From JAGTVG01 sp964389805 (lineage in GTDB: Bacteria; Bacteroidota; Bacteroidia; Cytophagales; Cyclobacteriaceae), in the NCBI GenBank assembly GCA_964389805.1, contig CAYMFU010000335.1:1-21505 (forward strand): a stretch of DNA of 21,505 nt. Direction: 5' to 3'. How positions within the stretch are numbered: position 1 is the stretch's first letter; each line of letters starts with the position of its first letter. The notes beneath the pieces are model-generated. The model was not told the origin of the DNA and made no database searches. It saw nothing but the letters and a program-made list of their open reading frames with translations. The position numbers and the translations under genes were made by a program. Below, in pieces: positions 14,609-21,505 of the stretch.

Positions 14609-14932
14609 ATGTCAATTAATGCTTCATTAATCACAAGGGATACCAATAGGATCAGCGAACCAACAGAAAATCTGTATGAGTCTGTTGCCATTATTGCTAA
14701 AAGAGCACGACAGATCTCAGCAAGGCAGAAGGAAGAGTTGAATTCCAAACTGGCTGAATTTGCATCTACTGTTGATAATCTTGAGGAAATCTTTGAAAAC
14801 CGAGAGCAGATAGAAATATCCAGATTTTACGAAAGAATGCCAAAGCCGACTACAGTGGCAACGGAAGAATTTCTTAATGGGGAACTAAGCTACAGGATCG
14901 CAGATTTTGTTGAAGAGAAGAAAGATTTCTAA
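14609..14932 (+). CDS. rpoZ: RNA polymerase omega subunit (RpoZ, Bacteroidota type)
   Basis: The 107-residue protein carries the omega signature ENLYESVAIIAKRARQI (20-36), which wraps the C-terminal tail of the beta-prime subunit and helps RNA polymerase assembly. The rest, including ELNSKLAEFAS and the C-terminal SYRIADFVEE, fits the longer Bacteroidota omega form. Its place between bamD and coaBC is common in this phylum, and rpoZ next to coaBC is seen widely in bacteria. Gaps to its neighbours are 14 nt and 6 nt. Confidence 0.93.
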   Translation: MSINASLITRDTNRISEPTENLYESVAIIAKRARQISARQKEELNSKLAEFASTVDNLEEIFENREQIEISRFYERMPKPTTVATEEFLNGELSYRIADFVEEKKDF

Positions 14933-14938
14933 GATCAT

Positions 14939-16141
14939 ATGCTCCGTGGTAAGAAAATATTAATAGGTGTATGTGGCAGCATTGCCGCATATAAAATTGC
15001 CATCCTTACCAGGTTGTTGAAAAAAGCAGATGCGCAGGTACAAATTATAATGACTGACTCCGCACTTGACTTTATAACTCCACTTACTTTATCAACACTT
15101 TCTAAAAATCCAGTTCATAAAGATTTCCAGGCAAATAGTTCCGGTGAATGGAACAGCCATGTTGACCTGGGATTGTGGGCTGACTTGTTCATAATTGCTC
15201 CTGCAAGTGCCAACACGATAGCAAAGATGGCTAACGGCATTTCCGACAACCTCCTTCTTGCAGTGTATTTATCAGCAAGATGTCCAGTATTTGTGGCACC
15301 GGCGATGGACCTTGATATGTACCAGCATCCGGCCACATTAAACAATATCGACCAGTTGCAGTCCTTTGGAAATTCCATAATATCATCTGAACATGGTGAG
15401 CTGGCCAGTGGCCTGGTCGGAGAAGGAAGAATGGCTGAACCTGAATCCATCATTGAGGTCATTAATACCCATTTCAAAAAAAAAGAAAAATTTGAGAACC
15501 TGACGGCTCTGGTTACCGCCGGTCCAACGTATGAATCGATCGATCCTGTCAGGTTCGTCGGCAATTACTCTTCCGGAAAGATGGGTTATGCTATTGCTCA
15601 ACGATTGGCTTATAGCGGCGCAAACGTTAAACTGGTATCCGGCCCGGTTTCTATTGAAATTGACCACCCAAATATTGAAAGAATTGACGTAACCAATGCA
15701 GAAGAAATGCTGTCCGCTTCGAAAAAAGTGTATAAAGATTGCCAGATCGCGATTTTTTCTGCTGCTGTTTCGGATTACAAACCAGCTGACATAGCCGCTC
15801 AAAAGATTAAGAAAGAATCTGAAAGTTTCAATTTACAAATGAAAAAGAATCCTGACATCGCTTATGAGTTAGGAAAAATCAAAAAGAATAATCAAATTAA
15901 TGTAGGTTTTGCGCTTGAAACAGAAAATGAAATCGAAAATGCTTCGTTAAAGCTAAAGAAGAAGAATTTCGATTTTATTGTTATGAATTCACTCCGCGAT
16001 GAAGGAGCGGGCTTTTCGGTGAATACAAATAAAGTTGAGATCATTGATGCCTCAGGCATTCGAAAGTCATTTGGGCTTAAACCCAAAGATGAAGTAGCAA
16101 AAGATATTATTGATTATTTATATGACAAGGTCAATAGCTAA
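14939..16141 (+). CDS. coaBC: Bifunctional phosphopantothenoylcysteine decarboxylase / phosphopantothenate-cysteine ligase CoaBC
   Basis: This 400-residue cytosolic protein performs two steps of coenzyme A synthesis. The N-terminal FMN-dependent CoaC half (about 1-180) has GVCGSIAAYK (10-19), catalytic His74 (SHVDLG), APASANTIAKMANGISDNLL (87-106) and PAMDLDMY (121-128). The C-terminal CoaB half has TAGPTYESIDPVRFVGNYSS (193-212), SAAVSDYKPAD (274-284) and KKNPDI (302-307). In E. coli CoaC the active-site segment reads ACGD...GRM with a proton-donating Cys; here it is LASGLVGEGRMAEP, with Ser157 at that place. I believe this change is common in Bacteroidota but could not check. Co-transcribed with rpoZ. 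Confidence 0.96.
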   Translation: MLRGKKILIGVCGSIAAYKIAILTRLLKKADAQVQIIMTDSALDFITPLTLSTLSKNPVHKDFQANSSGEWNSHVDLGLWADLFIIAPASANTIAKMANGISDNLLLAVYLSARCPVFVAPAMDLDMYQHPATLNNIDQLQSFGNSIISSEHGELASGLVGEGRMAEPESIIEVINTHFKKKEKFENLTALVTAGPTYESIDPVRFVGNYSSGKMGYAIAQRLAYSGANVKLVSGPVSIEIDHPNIERIDVTNAEEMLSASKKVYKDCQIAIFSAAVSDYKPADIAAQKIKKESESFNLQMKKNPDIAYELGKIKKNNQINVGFALETENEIENASLKLKKKNFDFIVMNSLRDEGAGFSVNTNKVEIIDASGIRKSFGLKPKDEVAKDIIDYLYDKVNS

Positions 16142-17036
16142 CAAGTTTTTAAGTATACTTTTATTTATCCTCCTCCTTCCCGGTATAAACTATGCCCAGG
16201 AGTTGCTCTGCCAGGTTGTCGTAAATGCCCAACAGGTTCAATCCACTGAAAGGGCCATTTTCAGAGAAATGGAGGTTAGATTTGCCCGTTTCATGAATGA
16301 TATGAAATGGACAAACGAGGTTTACCAGACCCATGAACGCATCCGTTGCAATTTAAATATTACCATTAACAGCATGCCCGCCATTGGTGTTTTTACAGCC
16401 AGTGTTCAGGTGCAATCGGTCAGGCCTATTTATGACACGAATTATGAAACCATAGTTTTAAATTATGCTGATCGTAATTTCGAATTTCAATATACTGAAT
16501 CACAACGCCTCGAATATGTTGAAAATAATTTCAACAATAACCTGGTGGGGATGCTTTCTTTTTACGCCTACGTAATCATAGGGCTTGACCACGACACCTT
16601 CAGTAACCTTGGTGGAAATGAATACTTCAATAAAGCACTGAGCATAGCCAACCTGGCACAGCAATCAGAATCATCAGGCTGGCAACCTTTTGACAGTAAC
16701 CGAAACCGGTACTGGTTGATTGAGAACCTGACCAATAACCAGCTTCAGGGAATCCGGGAGGGTTTTTATTCCTATCATCGGAATGGACTGGATCGGTTTA
16801 TTACAGATCCGGAAGATGCCAGGGTTCAGATCCTTAGTGTTTTAAAGGAGATCGAAGAAGTAAAAGACCTTTATACCAATTCAATACTTGTTATTTCCTT
16901 TTTTGATGCAAAGACCAATGAATTGATCAATATATTCAAGGAAGGGAATATTCAGGTTCGGCGTGATGTGTATAATATATTGACCAAAGTTGATCCCACT
17001 AAAACAGAAAGATACAAGGAAATCATCCAGAATTAA
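16122..17036 (+). CDS. DUF4835-family exported protein (possible type IX secretion factor PorD)
   Basis: The 304-residue protein begins with a signal peptide, KKFLSILLFILLLPGINYAQ-like (cleavage after about residue 24, YAQ). The mature sequence matches the DUF4835 family of Bacteroidota, with ELLCQVVVNAQQVQ near its start and YADRNFEFQYTESQRLEYV in the centre. From memory, some annotations name this family PorD and link it to type IX secretion; I cannot confirm this. The start is the ATG at 16122, which overlaps coaBC by 20 nt; an earlier start at 16110 would be TTG. The next gene, recN, has its own promoter. The gene order coaBC-DUF4835-recN is common in this phylum. Confidence 0.85.
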   Translation: MTRSIANKFLSILLFILLLPGINYAQELLCQVVVNAQQVQSTERAIFREMEVRFARFMNDMKWTNEVYQTHERIRCNLNITINSMPAIGVFTASVQVQSVRPIYDTNYETIVLNYADRNFEFQYTESQRLEYVENNFNNNLVGMLSFYAYVIIGLDHDTFSNLGGNEYFNKALSIANLAQQSESSGWQPFDSNRNRYWLIENLTNNQLQGIREGFYSYHRNGLDRFITDPEDARVQILSVLKEIEEVKDLYTNSILVISFFDAKTNELINIFKEGNIQVRRDVYNILTKVDPTKTERYKEIIQN

Positions 17037-17130
17037 ATCTGTTTAAATTTTCTTATAGATTTAATCCGTAAGGGTTCCGAAATTACCTAATCACGGCGTA
17101 TATTTGTTATTAACCATTGATTGTCAATGT

Positions 17131-17138
17131 TATCTTTG
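17131..17138 (+). promoter_or_regulatory. -7 box (TATCTTTG) for recN
   Basis: TATCTTTG matches TAnnTTTG, and a TTTG at 17103-17106 is a possible -33 element, spaced a little long (24 nt). The leader to the recN ATG is about 50 nt. Confidence 0.5.
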
Positions 17139-17193
17139 TGGTCCTTTAATTGACCTCCAAAGCATTAAATATTAGATCTTTCCAGCTTAAAAT

Positions 17194-18855
17194 ATGTTGA
17201 TCAGTTTACGTATACAGAATTATGCATTGATCAGGCATTTAGAGATCTATCCATCTGCCAGGATGAATATCATTACCGGTGAGACGGGTGCGGGGAAATC
17301 CATTATGATCGGAGCAGCAGGCTTGTTACTAGGCAATCGTGCTGACACCAAGGTGCTGTACGATAAAGACCAGAAATGCATCATAGAGGGTGTTTTTAAT
17401 ATATCAGAATATAATCTTGAAGCATTTTTTGACTCAAACGATCTGGATTATATTTCAGAAACCATAATAAGAAGGGAAATAACCCCTGCTGGAAAATCAA
17501 GGGCTTTTATCAATGACACCCCCGTATTACTGGATGTTATGCGGGGCCTGGGTTCCTGCCTAATGGACGTTCATTCACAAAGCGATACCCTGTTGTTGGG
17601 ATCCGAAGATTACCAACTTTCTGTAGTGGATGCCTTTGCACAAAATCAGATGCTTTTCATGGAATATGAATTGGATTTTAAAAAGTATAAATCCTTGAAA
17701 AGCAAGTTGGTCAATATGGAAAAGGAAGCTGAAATTTTAAAAAAGGAAGCGGATTATAACCACTTCCTCTTTGAAGAGCTAAATGAGGCCAACCTGTTGG
17801 CTGAAGAACAGGAATCTGGCGAAGAGGAATTAGCTACCCTGGAACATGCAGGGGAAATCACTTCAAAACTGATGGAATCGATTGAGCTGCTACAAGGTGA
17901 ATTCTCGGTTATAGAAAATCTGTCTTCCGTTCAGAAATTGCTGAGCACGCTGAAAAATTATTCTCATCTTCTTGCCGATTTTAATGATAGACTCCAAAGC
18001 TCTTTGTTAGAGTTGAAAGACCTGACCAATGAGATTGAAAAAGAATCTCAAAAAATCGAAAATGATCCGGACAGGATTGAAGAATTACAAAACAGATTAA
18101 GCCTGATTTACCGCCTGGAACAGAAACATCAGGTCTCTTCAATATCTCAACTTCTTGCAATAAAAGACGGTCTTGAGGAAAGGGTAAATAAAAATTTATC
18201 CCTCGATGAGGAAATCGGATCATTGAAAATTCAGGTAGATGATGCTTATACCGCGCTTAAAAAATCCGGGAAGGCCTTAAGCGATACCAGGGTAAAGCAT
18301 TTTAACAAGATTTCTGCCAGTATTGAGGAGATGCTGCAGAATCTGGGTATCCCGGAGGCGAAACTTGTAGTTGAGCACGACCTTGTGCCGCCAAACACCA
18401 CAGGAATGGATGAGGTAAGGCTCAAATTCAGCGCCAATAAAGGCGTTATGCCAATGGACCTTAAAAGTGTGGCTTCCGGGGGTGAATTTTCAAGGCTGAT
18501 GTTTTGTATTAAGTATATCATTGCAAGTAAAAAAGCCTTACCTACTCTTATATTGGATGAAATAGATACCGGCATATCCGGTGAAATCGCAATAAAAATG
18601 GCCATCATGATGCAGCAGATGTCAGAGCAGCACCAGGTAATTGCTATTACCCACCTGCCACAGATCGCTTCATCCGGCAATTGTCATTATTTTGTCTTCA
18701 AGGATAATACAGCCGACAAATCAGTAAGTCTGATCAAAGAGCTTTCTGAAGAGGATAGAATAACAGAGATTGCCAAGATGATCGGAGGCGACCACCCAAC
18801 GGATGCTGCCTTCGAAAATGCCAAAGAATTATTAAGTAAAGCATATATAAACTAG
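17194..18855 (+). CDS. recN: DNA repair protein RecN
   Basis: RecN is an SMC-like ATPase that acts in double-strand break repair. The 553-residue protein has Walker A GETGAGKS (29-36), the family motif DVHSQSD after the N-terminal lobe, a Glu/Lys/Leu-rich coiled-coil arm (about 155-395), and the C-terminal half with ABC signature SGGEFSRLM, Walker B LPTLILDEIDTGISGE and the H-loop AITHLPQIA. Length is usual for the family. The gene has its own promoter box downstream of the DUF4835 gene. It is chromosomal housekeeping and shows no sign of transfer. Confidence 0.96.
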   Translation: MLISLRIQNYALIRHLEIYPSARMNIITGETGAGKSIMIGAAGLLLGNRADTKVLYDKDQKCIIEGVFNISEYNLEAFFDSNDLDYISETIIRREITPAGKSRAFINDTPVLLDVMRGLGSCLMDVHSQSDTLLLGSEDYQLSVVDAFAQNQMLFMEYELDFKKYKSLKSKLVNMEKEAEILKKEADYNHFLFEELNEANLLAEEQESGEEELATLEHAGEITSKLMESIELLQGEFSVIENLSSVQKLLSTLKNYSHLLADFNDRLQSSLLELKDLTNEIEKESQKIENDPDRIEELQNRLSLIYRLEQKHQVSSISQLLAIKDGLEERVNKNLSLDEEIGSLKIQVDDAYTALKKSGKALSDTRVKHFNKISASIEEMLQNLGIPEAKLVVEHDLVPPNTTGMDEVRLKFSANKGVMPMDLKSVASGGEFSRLMFCIKYIIASKKALPTLILDEIDTGISGEIAIKMAIMMQQMSEQHQVIAITHLPQIASSGNCHYFVFKDNTADKSVSLIKELSEEDRITEIAKMIGGDHPTDAAFENAKELLSKAYIN

Positions 18856-18954
18856 ATAATAATACATTATTTTAATCCTTTTTTAGTAATATTACCGGTT
18901 GAAAAACAAACAGACGAAAATTTTAATTATTAACATAAAAAAGTAAAAAAAATC

Positions 18955-19455
18955 ATGGGTAAAACTGCAATTTTTTATGGATCCACAGAAGGCAATACTG
19001 AAACTGTTGCCTACAAATTAAAAGACCTATTAGGTGACGTGGACGTATTTAATGTTGATTCTGCATCAGCTGACGATTTGGGAAATTACGATAATATAAT
19101 CTTTGGTGCATCCACATGGGAAATTGGTGAACTTCAGGAAGACTGGGAAACCTTTATTGATGTTCTTGATGATGCTGATTTTAGCGGCAAAACCATCGCC
19201 TACTTTGGACTTGGCGATGCTGATGGATATCCTGACACATTTGTTGATGCCATGGGGATCATTCATGAAAAAATCAAAGATTCAGGAGCCACTTTCATTG
19301 GAACTGTGGATACTGAAGACTATACCTTCGATGATTCAGCTGCTCTGTATGATGGGAAATTCATCGGCCTGCCAATTGACGAGGATAACGAATCTGATAT
19401 GACAGACGGAAGGCTTGAGAAGTGGGTTGCTGATATCAAAGGCCAATTACAATAG
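18955..19455 (+). CDS. fldA: Flavodoxin (long-chain)
   Basis: This 166-residue FMN protein carries low-potential electrons, replacing ferredoxin when iron is scarce. The FMN phosphate loop GSTEGNTET lies at 9-17, and the later loops ASTWEIGELQEDW (aromatic stacking residue) and FGLGDADGYPDTF are typical of FldA. The protein is strongly acidic. Length fits the long-chain class. No clear TAnnTTTG box was seen in the 99-nt upstream gap. A strong terminator follows, so it is probably monocistronic. Confidence 0.96.
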   Translation: MGKTAIFYGSTEGNTETVAYKLKDLLGDVDVFNVDSASADDLGNYDNIIFGASTWEIGELQEDWETFIDVLDDADFSGKTIAYFGLGDADGYPDTFVDAMGIIHEKIKDSGATFIGTVDTEDYTFDDSAALYDGKFIGLPIDEDNESDMTDGRLEKWVADIKGQLQ

Positions 19456-19481
19456 AGCTATCGCTTATTAATGATATTTAC

Positions 19482-19510
19482 AAGGCTGTCCATAGGGCAG
19501 CCTTTTTTTT
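19482..19510 (+). terminator. Intrinsic terminator after flavodoxin
   Basis: AAGGCTGTCC (19482-19491) pairs with GGGCAGCCTT (19495-19504) around a short loop, with one G-U pair, and continues into a T-tract ending at 19510. It lies 26 nt after the flavodoxin stop. Confidence 0.9.
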
Positions 19511-19652
19511 ATGCCACTATATGGGTTTATTAGTTTAGATGGACTAAATATCCTGGCCTTGGGAAGCGACTGAAAAGCCAGCCAGATAAGCAATAAGGCA
19601 TATGAGAATTTAAAACCTAATAAATGTCATGTTTTTTCACCCGCTCTATCCA

Positions 19653-19660
19653 TAATTTTG
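19653..19660 (+). promoter_or_regulatory. -7 box (TAATTTTG) for the rseC-rnf operon
   Basis: Matches TAnnTTTG 18 nt before the rseC-like ATG at 19679. No clear -33 TTG at the usual distance. Confidence 0.45.
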
Positions 19661-19678
19661 CCGCAGATTTCATTCCAA

Positions 19679-20110
19679 ATGGAACATACAGAACACATTG
19701 AACATGAGGGCATTGTTTCAAAAGTAGAAGGCGAAAAAGTAATCGTCAACCTTACAAATGTGTCAAATTGCAGCAGTTGTCATGTGCAGGGCATGTGTTC
19801 CGTATCTGATGTTGACAAAAAAGAAATAGAGGTCATCAATAACCGTAACAATCCTTTTAAAAGCGGCGATAAGGTTGAGGTGTCATTCAGTAAAACTTCG
19901 GGGCCAAAAGCACTTTTTCTGGGTTATATATTGCCATTCCTTCTTGTCCTGACAACACTTTTGATAACTTTTCAGATAACCGGGGATGAAGCGGTATCCG
20001 GATTATCTTCGCTGGCCATACTTATTCCGTATTACTTTGGATTATTTACGTTCCAGTCGAAATTAAAAAGAGAATTTGCCTTTAGGCTAAAAGCTTCAAT
20101 GAATAAATGA
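19679..20110 (+). CDS. RseC / SoxR-reducing-system family membrane protein
   Basis: The 143-residue protein has an N-terminal soluble part with CX2CX5C cysteines (Cys31, Cys34, Cys40; NCSSCHVQGMC) and two membrane segments (about 79-99 and 106-126), followed by a basic tail. This is the RseC layout; relatives lie next to rnf genes and assist the Rnf/Rsx complex. The start is the ATG at 19679; the longer version from 19658 would use TTG and overlap the promoter box. It ends 1 nt before rnfB, as expected for a shared operon. Confidence 0.9.
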   Translation: MEHTEHIEHEGIVSKVEGEKVIVNLTNVSNCSSCHVQGMCSVSDVDKKEIEVINNRNNPFKSGDKVEVSFSKTSGPKALFLGYILPFLLVLTTLLITFQITGDEAVSGLSSLAILIPYYFGLFTFQSKLKREFAFRLKASMNK

Positions 20111-20111
20111 T

Positions 20112-21320
20112 ATGAATCAAACTATTATAATCACTATTGTTTCCCTGAGTGGTCTTGGTGCTGTGGCAGCAATGATTTTATATGTGGTGGCAAGGCAGTT
20201 CAGAGTAGAAACCGATCCACGTATTGAAGAAATTGAAGATGTTTTGCCGGCTACCAATTGTGGTGGTTGCGGGCAACCCGGATGCCGGGCTTTTGCTGAA
20301 GCCTTAGCTCAGGCAGCTGATATTTCTGATATGCACTGTCCTGTTGGAGGTAATGATGTTATGAAGCAGGTAGGGCAGATCCTTGGCGTGGAGGTAAAAG
20401 AAAAAGATCCATATATCGCAATTGTTAAATGTTCAGGATCGTTTGAGCACCGTAAAAAAACAAATGTGTATGATGGAGCACCCAATTGCACCGTAGCTTC
20501 CATGCTCTATGGTGGCGATACTGGATGTGCTTATGGATGTCTGGGATTAGGAGAATGCGTGGATGCCTGTGATTTCGAAGCCATGTATATGGATGAAAAA
20601 ACAGGACTTCCTGTAGTTATAGAAGATAAATGTACAGCATGTAATGCATGTGTGAAGGCCTGTCCGAAGGATATTATGGAATTGTGGCCGAGAGGAAGGA
20701 AGAACAGGAGGATCTTTGTTGCCTGTATCAACGAGGAAAAAGGCGGCGTTGCTAAAAAACACTGCTCAGTGGCATGTACAGGATGTGAAAAATGTGTGGA
20801 TGTTTGCCGCTATGATTCCGTGGTGGTGGAAAATAACCTGGCTATTATAGATCCGGAGAAATGTAAGCTTTGCAAAGATTGTGTTGAAGTATGCCCAAGC
20901 AAGGTAATTGACATGGTCAATTTCCCTCCTGCTAAAAAAGACAGGCCTCCCAGGAAAGACAGGCCGGACCGAAAGCTGGCGAGGAAAAAGGCAGAAACAG
21001 TTGGAGCAGAAGCAGGTGGGGTTGCCGACGCTGGGGTAGAAAAAGCTGAGGTAAAAACGGCTGGAGTAGAATCGGCTGAGGTAAAAACGGCCGGGGTAGA
21101 ATCGGCCGGAGTAGAATCGGCCGGAGTTAAAGTACCTGAGGCGAATGCGAGCGATAAGCCAGATCCTAATGCTCCAATCCCTGGTTTAAAAGCGACGGAC
21201 ACAGAAAGTTCAGCTTCAAACGCATCGGAACCAAAGGCTGCTTCGAAGAATATGGAAGAACCAGATTCAGAAAAGCAGGACAAAAAAGACAATCCATCTG
21301 AAAATGAAAATAAGGCATAA
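20112..21320 (+). CDS. rnfB: Rnf electron transport complex subunit B, with multiple Fe-S clusters and a repetitive tail
   Basis: RnfB takes electrons from ferredoxin (or flavodoxin) into the membrane-bound Rnf complex, which couples them to NAD and ion transport. It has 402 residues: an N-terminal membrane helix (5-26), a first Fe-S motif at Cys50, Cys53, Cys58 and Cys76, then three further 4-Cys sets (139/143/149/153; 174/177/180/184; 222/225/228/232) and a last one (251/254/257/261), each like a 4Fe-4S site. Further cysteines are at 107, 126, 205 and 218. The usual RnfB body ends near 275. The remaining 125 residues are a Lys/Pro stretch, an Ala/Glu/Val pentapeptide repeat and an acidic end, probably unfolded. 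The ATG at 20112 follows the rseC-like stop by 1 nt. Confidence 0.93.
   Translation: MNQTIIITIVSLSGLGAVAAMILYVVARQFRVETDPRIEEIEDVLPATNCGGCGQPGCRAFAEALAQAADISDMHCPVGGNDVMKQVGQILGVEVKEKDPYIAIVKCSGSFEHRKKTNVYDGAPNCTVASMLYGGDTGCAYGCLGLGECVDACDFEAMYMDEKTGLPVVIEDKCTACNACVKACPKDIMELWPRGRKNRRIFVACINEEKGGVAKKHCSVACTGCEKCVDVCRYDSVVVENNLAIIDPEKCKLCKDCVEVCPSKVIDMVNFPPAKKDRPPRKDRPDRKLARKKAETVGAEAGGVADAGVEKAEVKTAGVESAEVKTAGVESAGVESAGVKVPEANASDKPDPNAPIPGLKATDTESSASNASEPKAASKNMEEPDSEKQDKKDNPSENENKA
21030..21134 (+). repeat. 15-bp tandem repeat in rnfB (Ala/Gly/Glu-Val pentapeptides)
   Basis: The repeat spans residues 307-341 in seven five-residue units: AGVEK, AEVKT, AGVES, AEVKT, AGVES, AGVES, AGVKV. At DNA level two 30-bp blocks are nearly identical (starting about 21045 and 21075), which suggests replication slippage and possible length variation between strains. 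Confidence 0.85.
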
Positions 21321-21505
21321 TGTTCATGTTTATATTCAATAAGCTTAAAACATTCCCGAAAGGCGGAATCCATCCTCCGGAGGTTAAAATTTCTGCGGAA
21401 AAGCCAATAGAAAGGCTTCCACTCCCGGCGAATGTGAAAATTCCGATATCCCAGCACATTGGTGTGCCGGCGGTTCCTGTAGTTGAACGAGGCGAGTTTG
21501 TTAAA
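21320..21505 (+). CDS. rnfC: Rnf complex subunit C (partial, 3' end outside window)
   Basis: Only 62 codons are visible. The N-terminus MFMFIFNKLKTFPKGGIHPP and the following LPLPANVKIPISQHIGVPAV match the RnfC opening motif (GGIHPPE ... QHIGAPA). RnfC is the NADH-binding, Fe-S-carrying subunit. The ATG shares its first base with the rnfB stop (TAATG), an overlap that supports the operon; an ATG at 21326 is an alternative start. Confidence 0.92.
   Translation, partial: MFMFIFNKLKTFPKGGIHPPEVKISAEKPIERLPLPANVKIPISQHIGVPAVPVVERGEFVK

Noticed and set aside
19511..19652. Short inverted repeat TTTAG/CTAAA and the rest of the gap after the flavodoxin terminator
   Set aside because: Five-base arms only; no link to a known element.
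20810..21457. 215-codon open frame on the minus strand, Ser/Ala/Phe-rich
   Set aside because: It is the antisense shadow of the rnfB repeat tail; rnfB is certain from its Fe-S motifs.

Overview
The window looks like a chromosomal segment of a Bacteroidota bacterium, probably an anaerobic or facultative member of the Bacteroidales/Marinilabiliales type. The evidence is an OstA-like protein, a Bacteroidota-style BamD lipoprotein, the bamD-rpoZ-coaBC-DUF4835 order, a DUF4595-like lipoprotein, an Rnf complex with a multi-cluster RnfB, moderate-to-low GC, and repeated promoter boxes of the Bacteroidota form TAnnTTTG. No IS element, tRNA, rRNA or CRISPR array was seen.

Layout. (1) 1-1904, minus strand: a small arsenic operon, arsR then arsM then a low-molecular-weight phosphatase/arsenate-reductase-like gene cut by the left edge, with a palindromic candidate ArsR operator just upstream of arsR. 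(2) 1982-4589, minus: a YD-repeat-like lipoprotein, a nitrilase with an intact Glu-Lys-Cys triad, and an exported protein that appears to be two tandem alpha/beta-barrel-like halves. 4590-4793 shows nothing convincing. (3) 4794-8897, minus: a tight molybdenum cofactor operon, mobB-like, moeA, moaA (an unusually compact form), moaC and a MOSC-MogA fusion. Its 190-nt leader carries what looks like a Moco-family riboswitch with a possible switching helix. moaD, moaE and mobA are not in the window. (4) 8948-9951, minus: malate dehydrogenase with its terminator. (5) 10072-11908, minus: tilS overlapping a stand-alone cyclic-nucleotide-binding protein. (6) 12041-17036, plus: an envelope and housekeeping run, OstA-like protein, bamD, rpoZ (omega), coaBC and a DUF4835 protein. 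(7) 17194-18855 recN and 18955-19455 flavodoxin, the latter followed by a clear terminator. (8) 19679-21505, plus: the start of an rnf operon, rseC-like, rnfB with a repetitive Ala/Glu/Val tail, and the first 62 codons of rnfC.

How the parts fit. The arsenic operon should sense arsenite and then methylate it and reduce arsenate. The Moco operon builds cyclic pyranopterin monophosphate (MoaA, MoaC), adenylates molybdopterin and inserts metal (MogA, MoeA), with MobB and MOSC for later handling; its leader RNA probably gives product feedback. Flavodoxin and Rnf belong to low-potential electron transfer. BamD and the OstA-like protein build the outer membrane.

The most noteworthy items are the Moco-type riboswitch in a Bacteroidota context with an 11-nt switching complementarity, the compact MoaA, the three-copy Cys-Cys repeat in ArsM, and a Cys-to-Ser change in the CoaC active-site segment. 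All product names come from reading motifs; no database search was possible.
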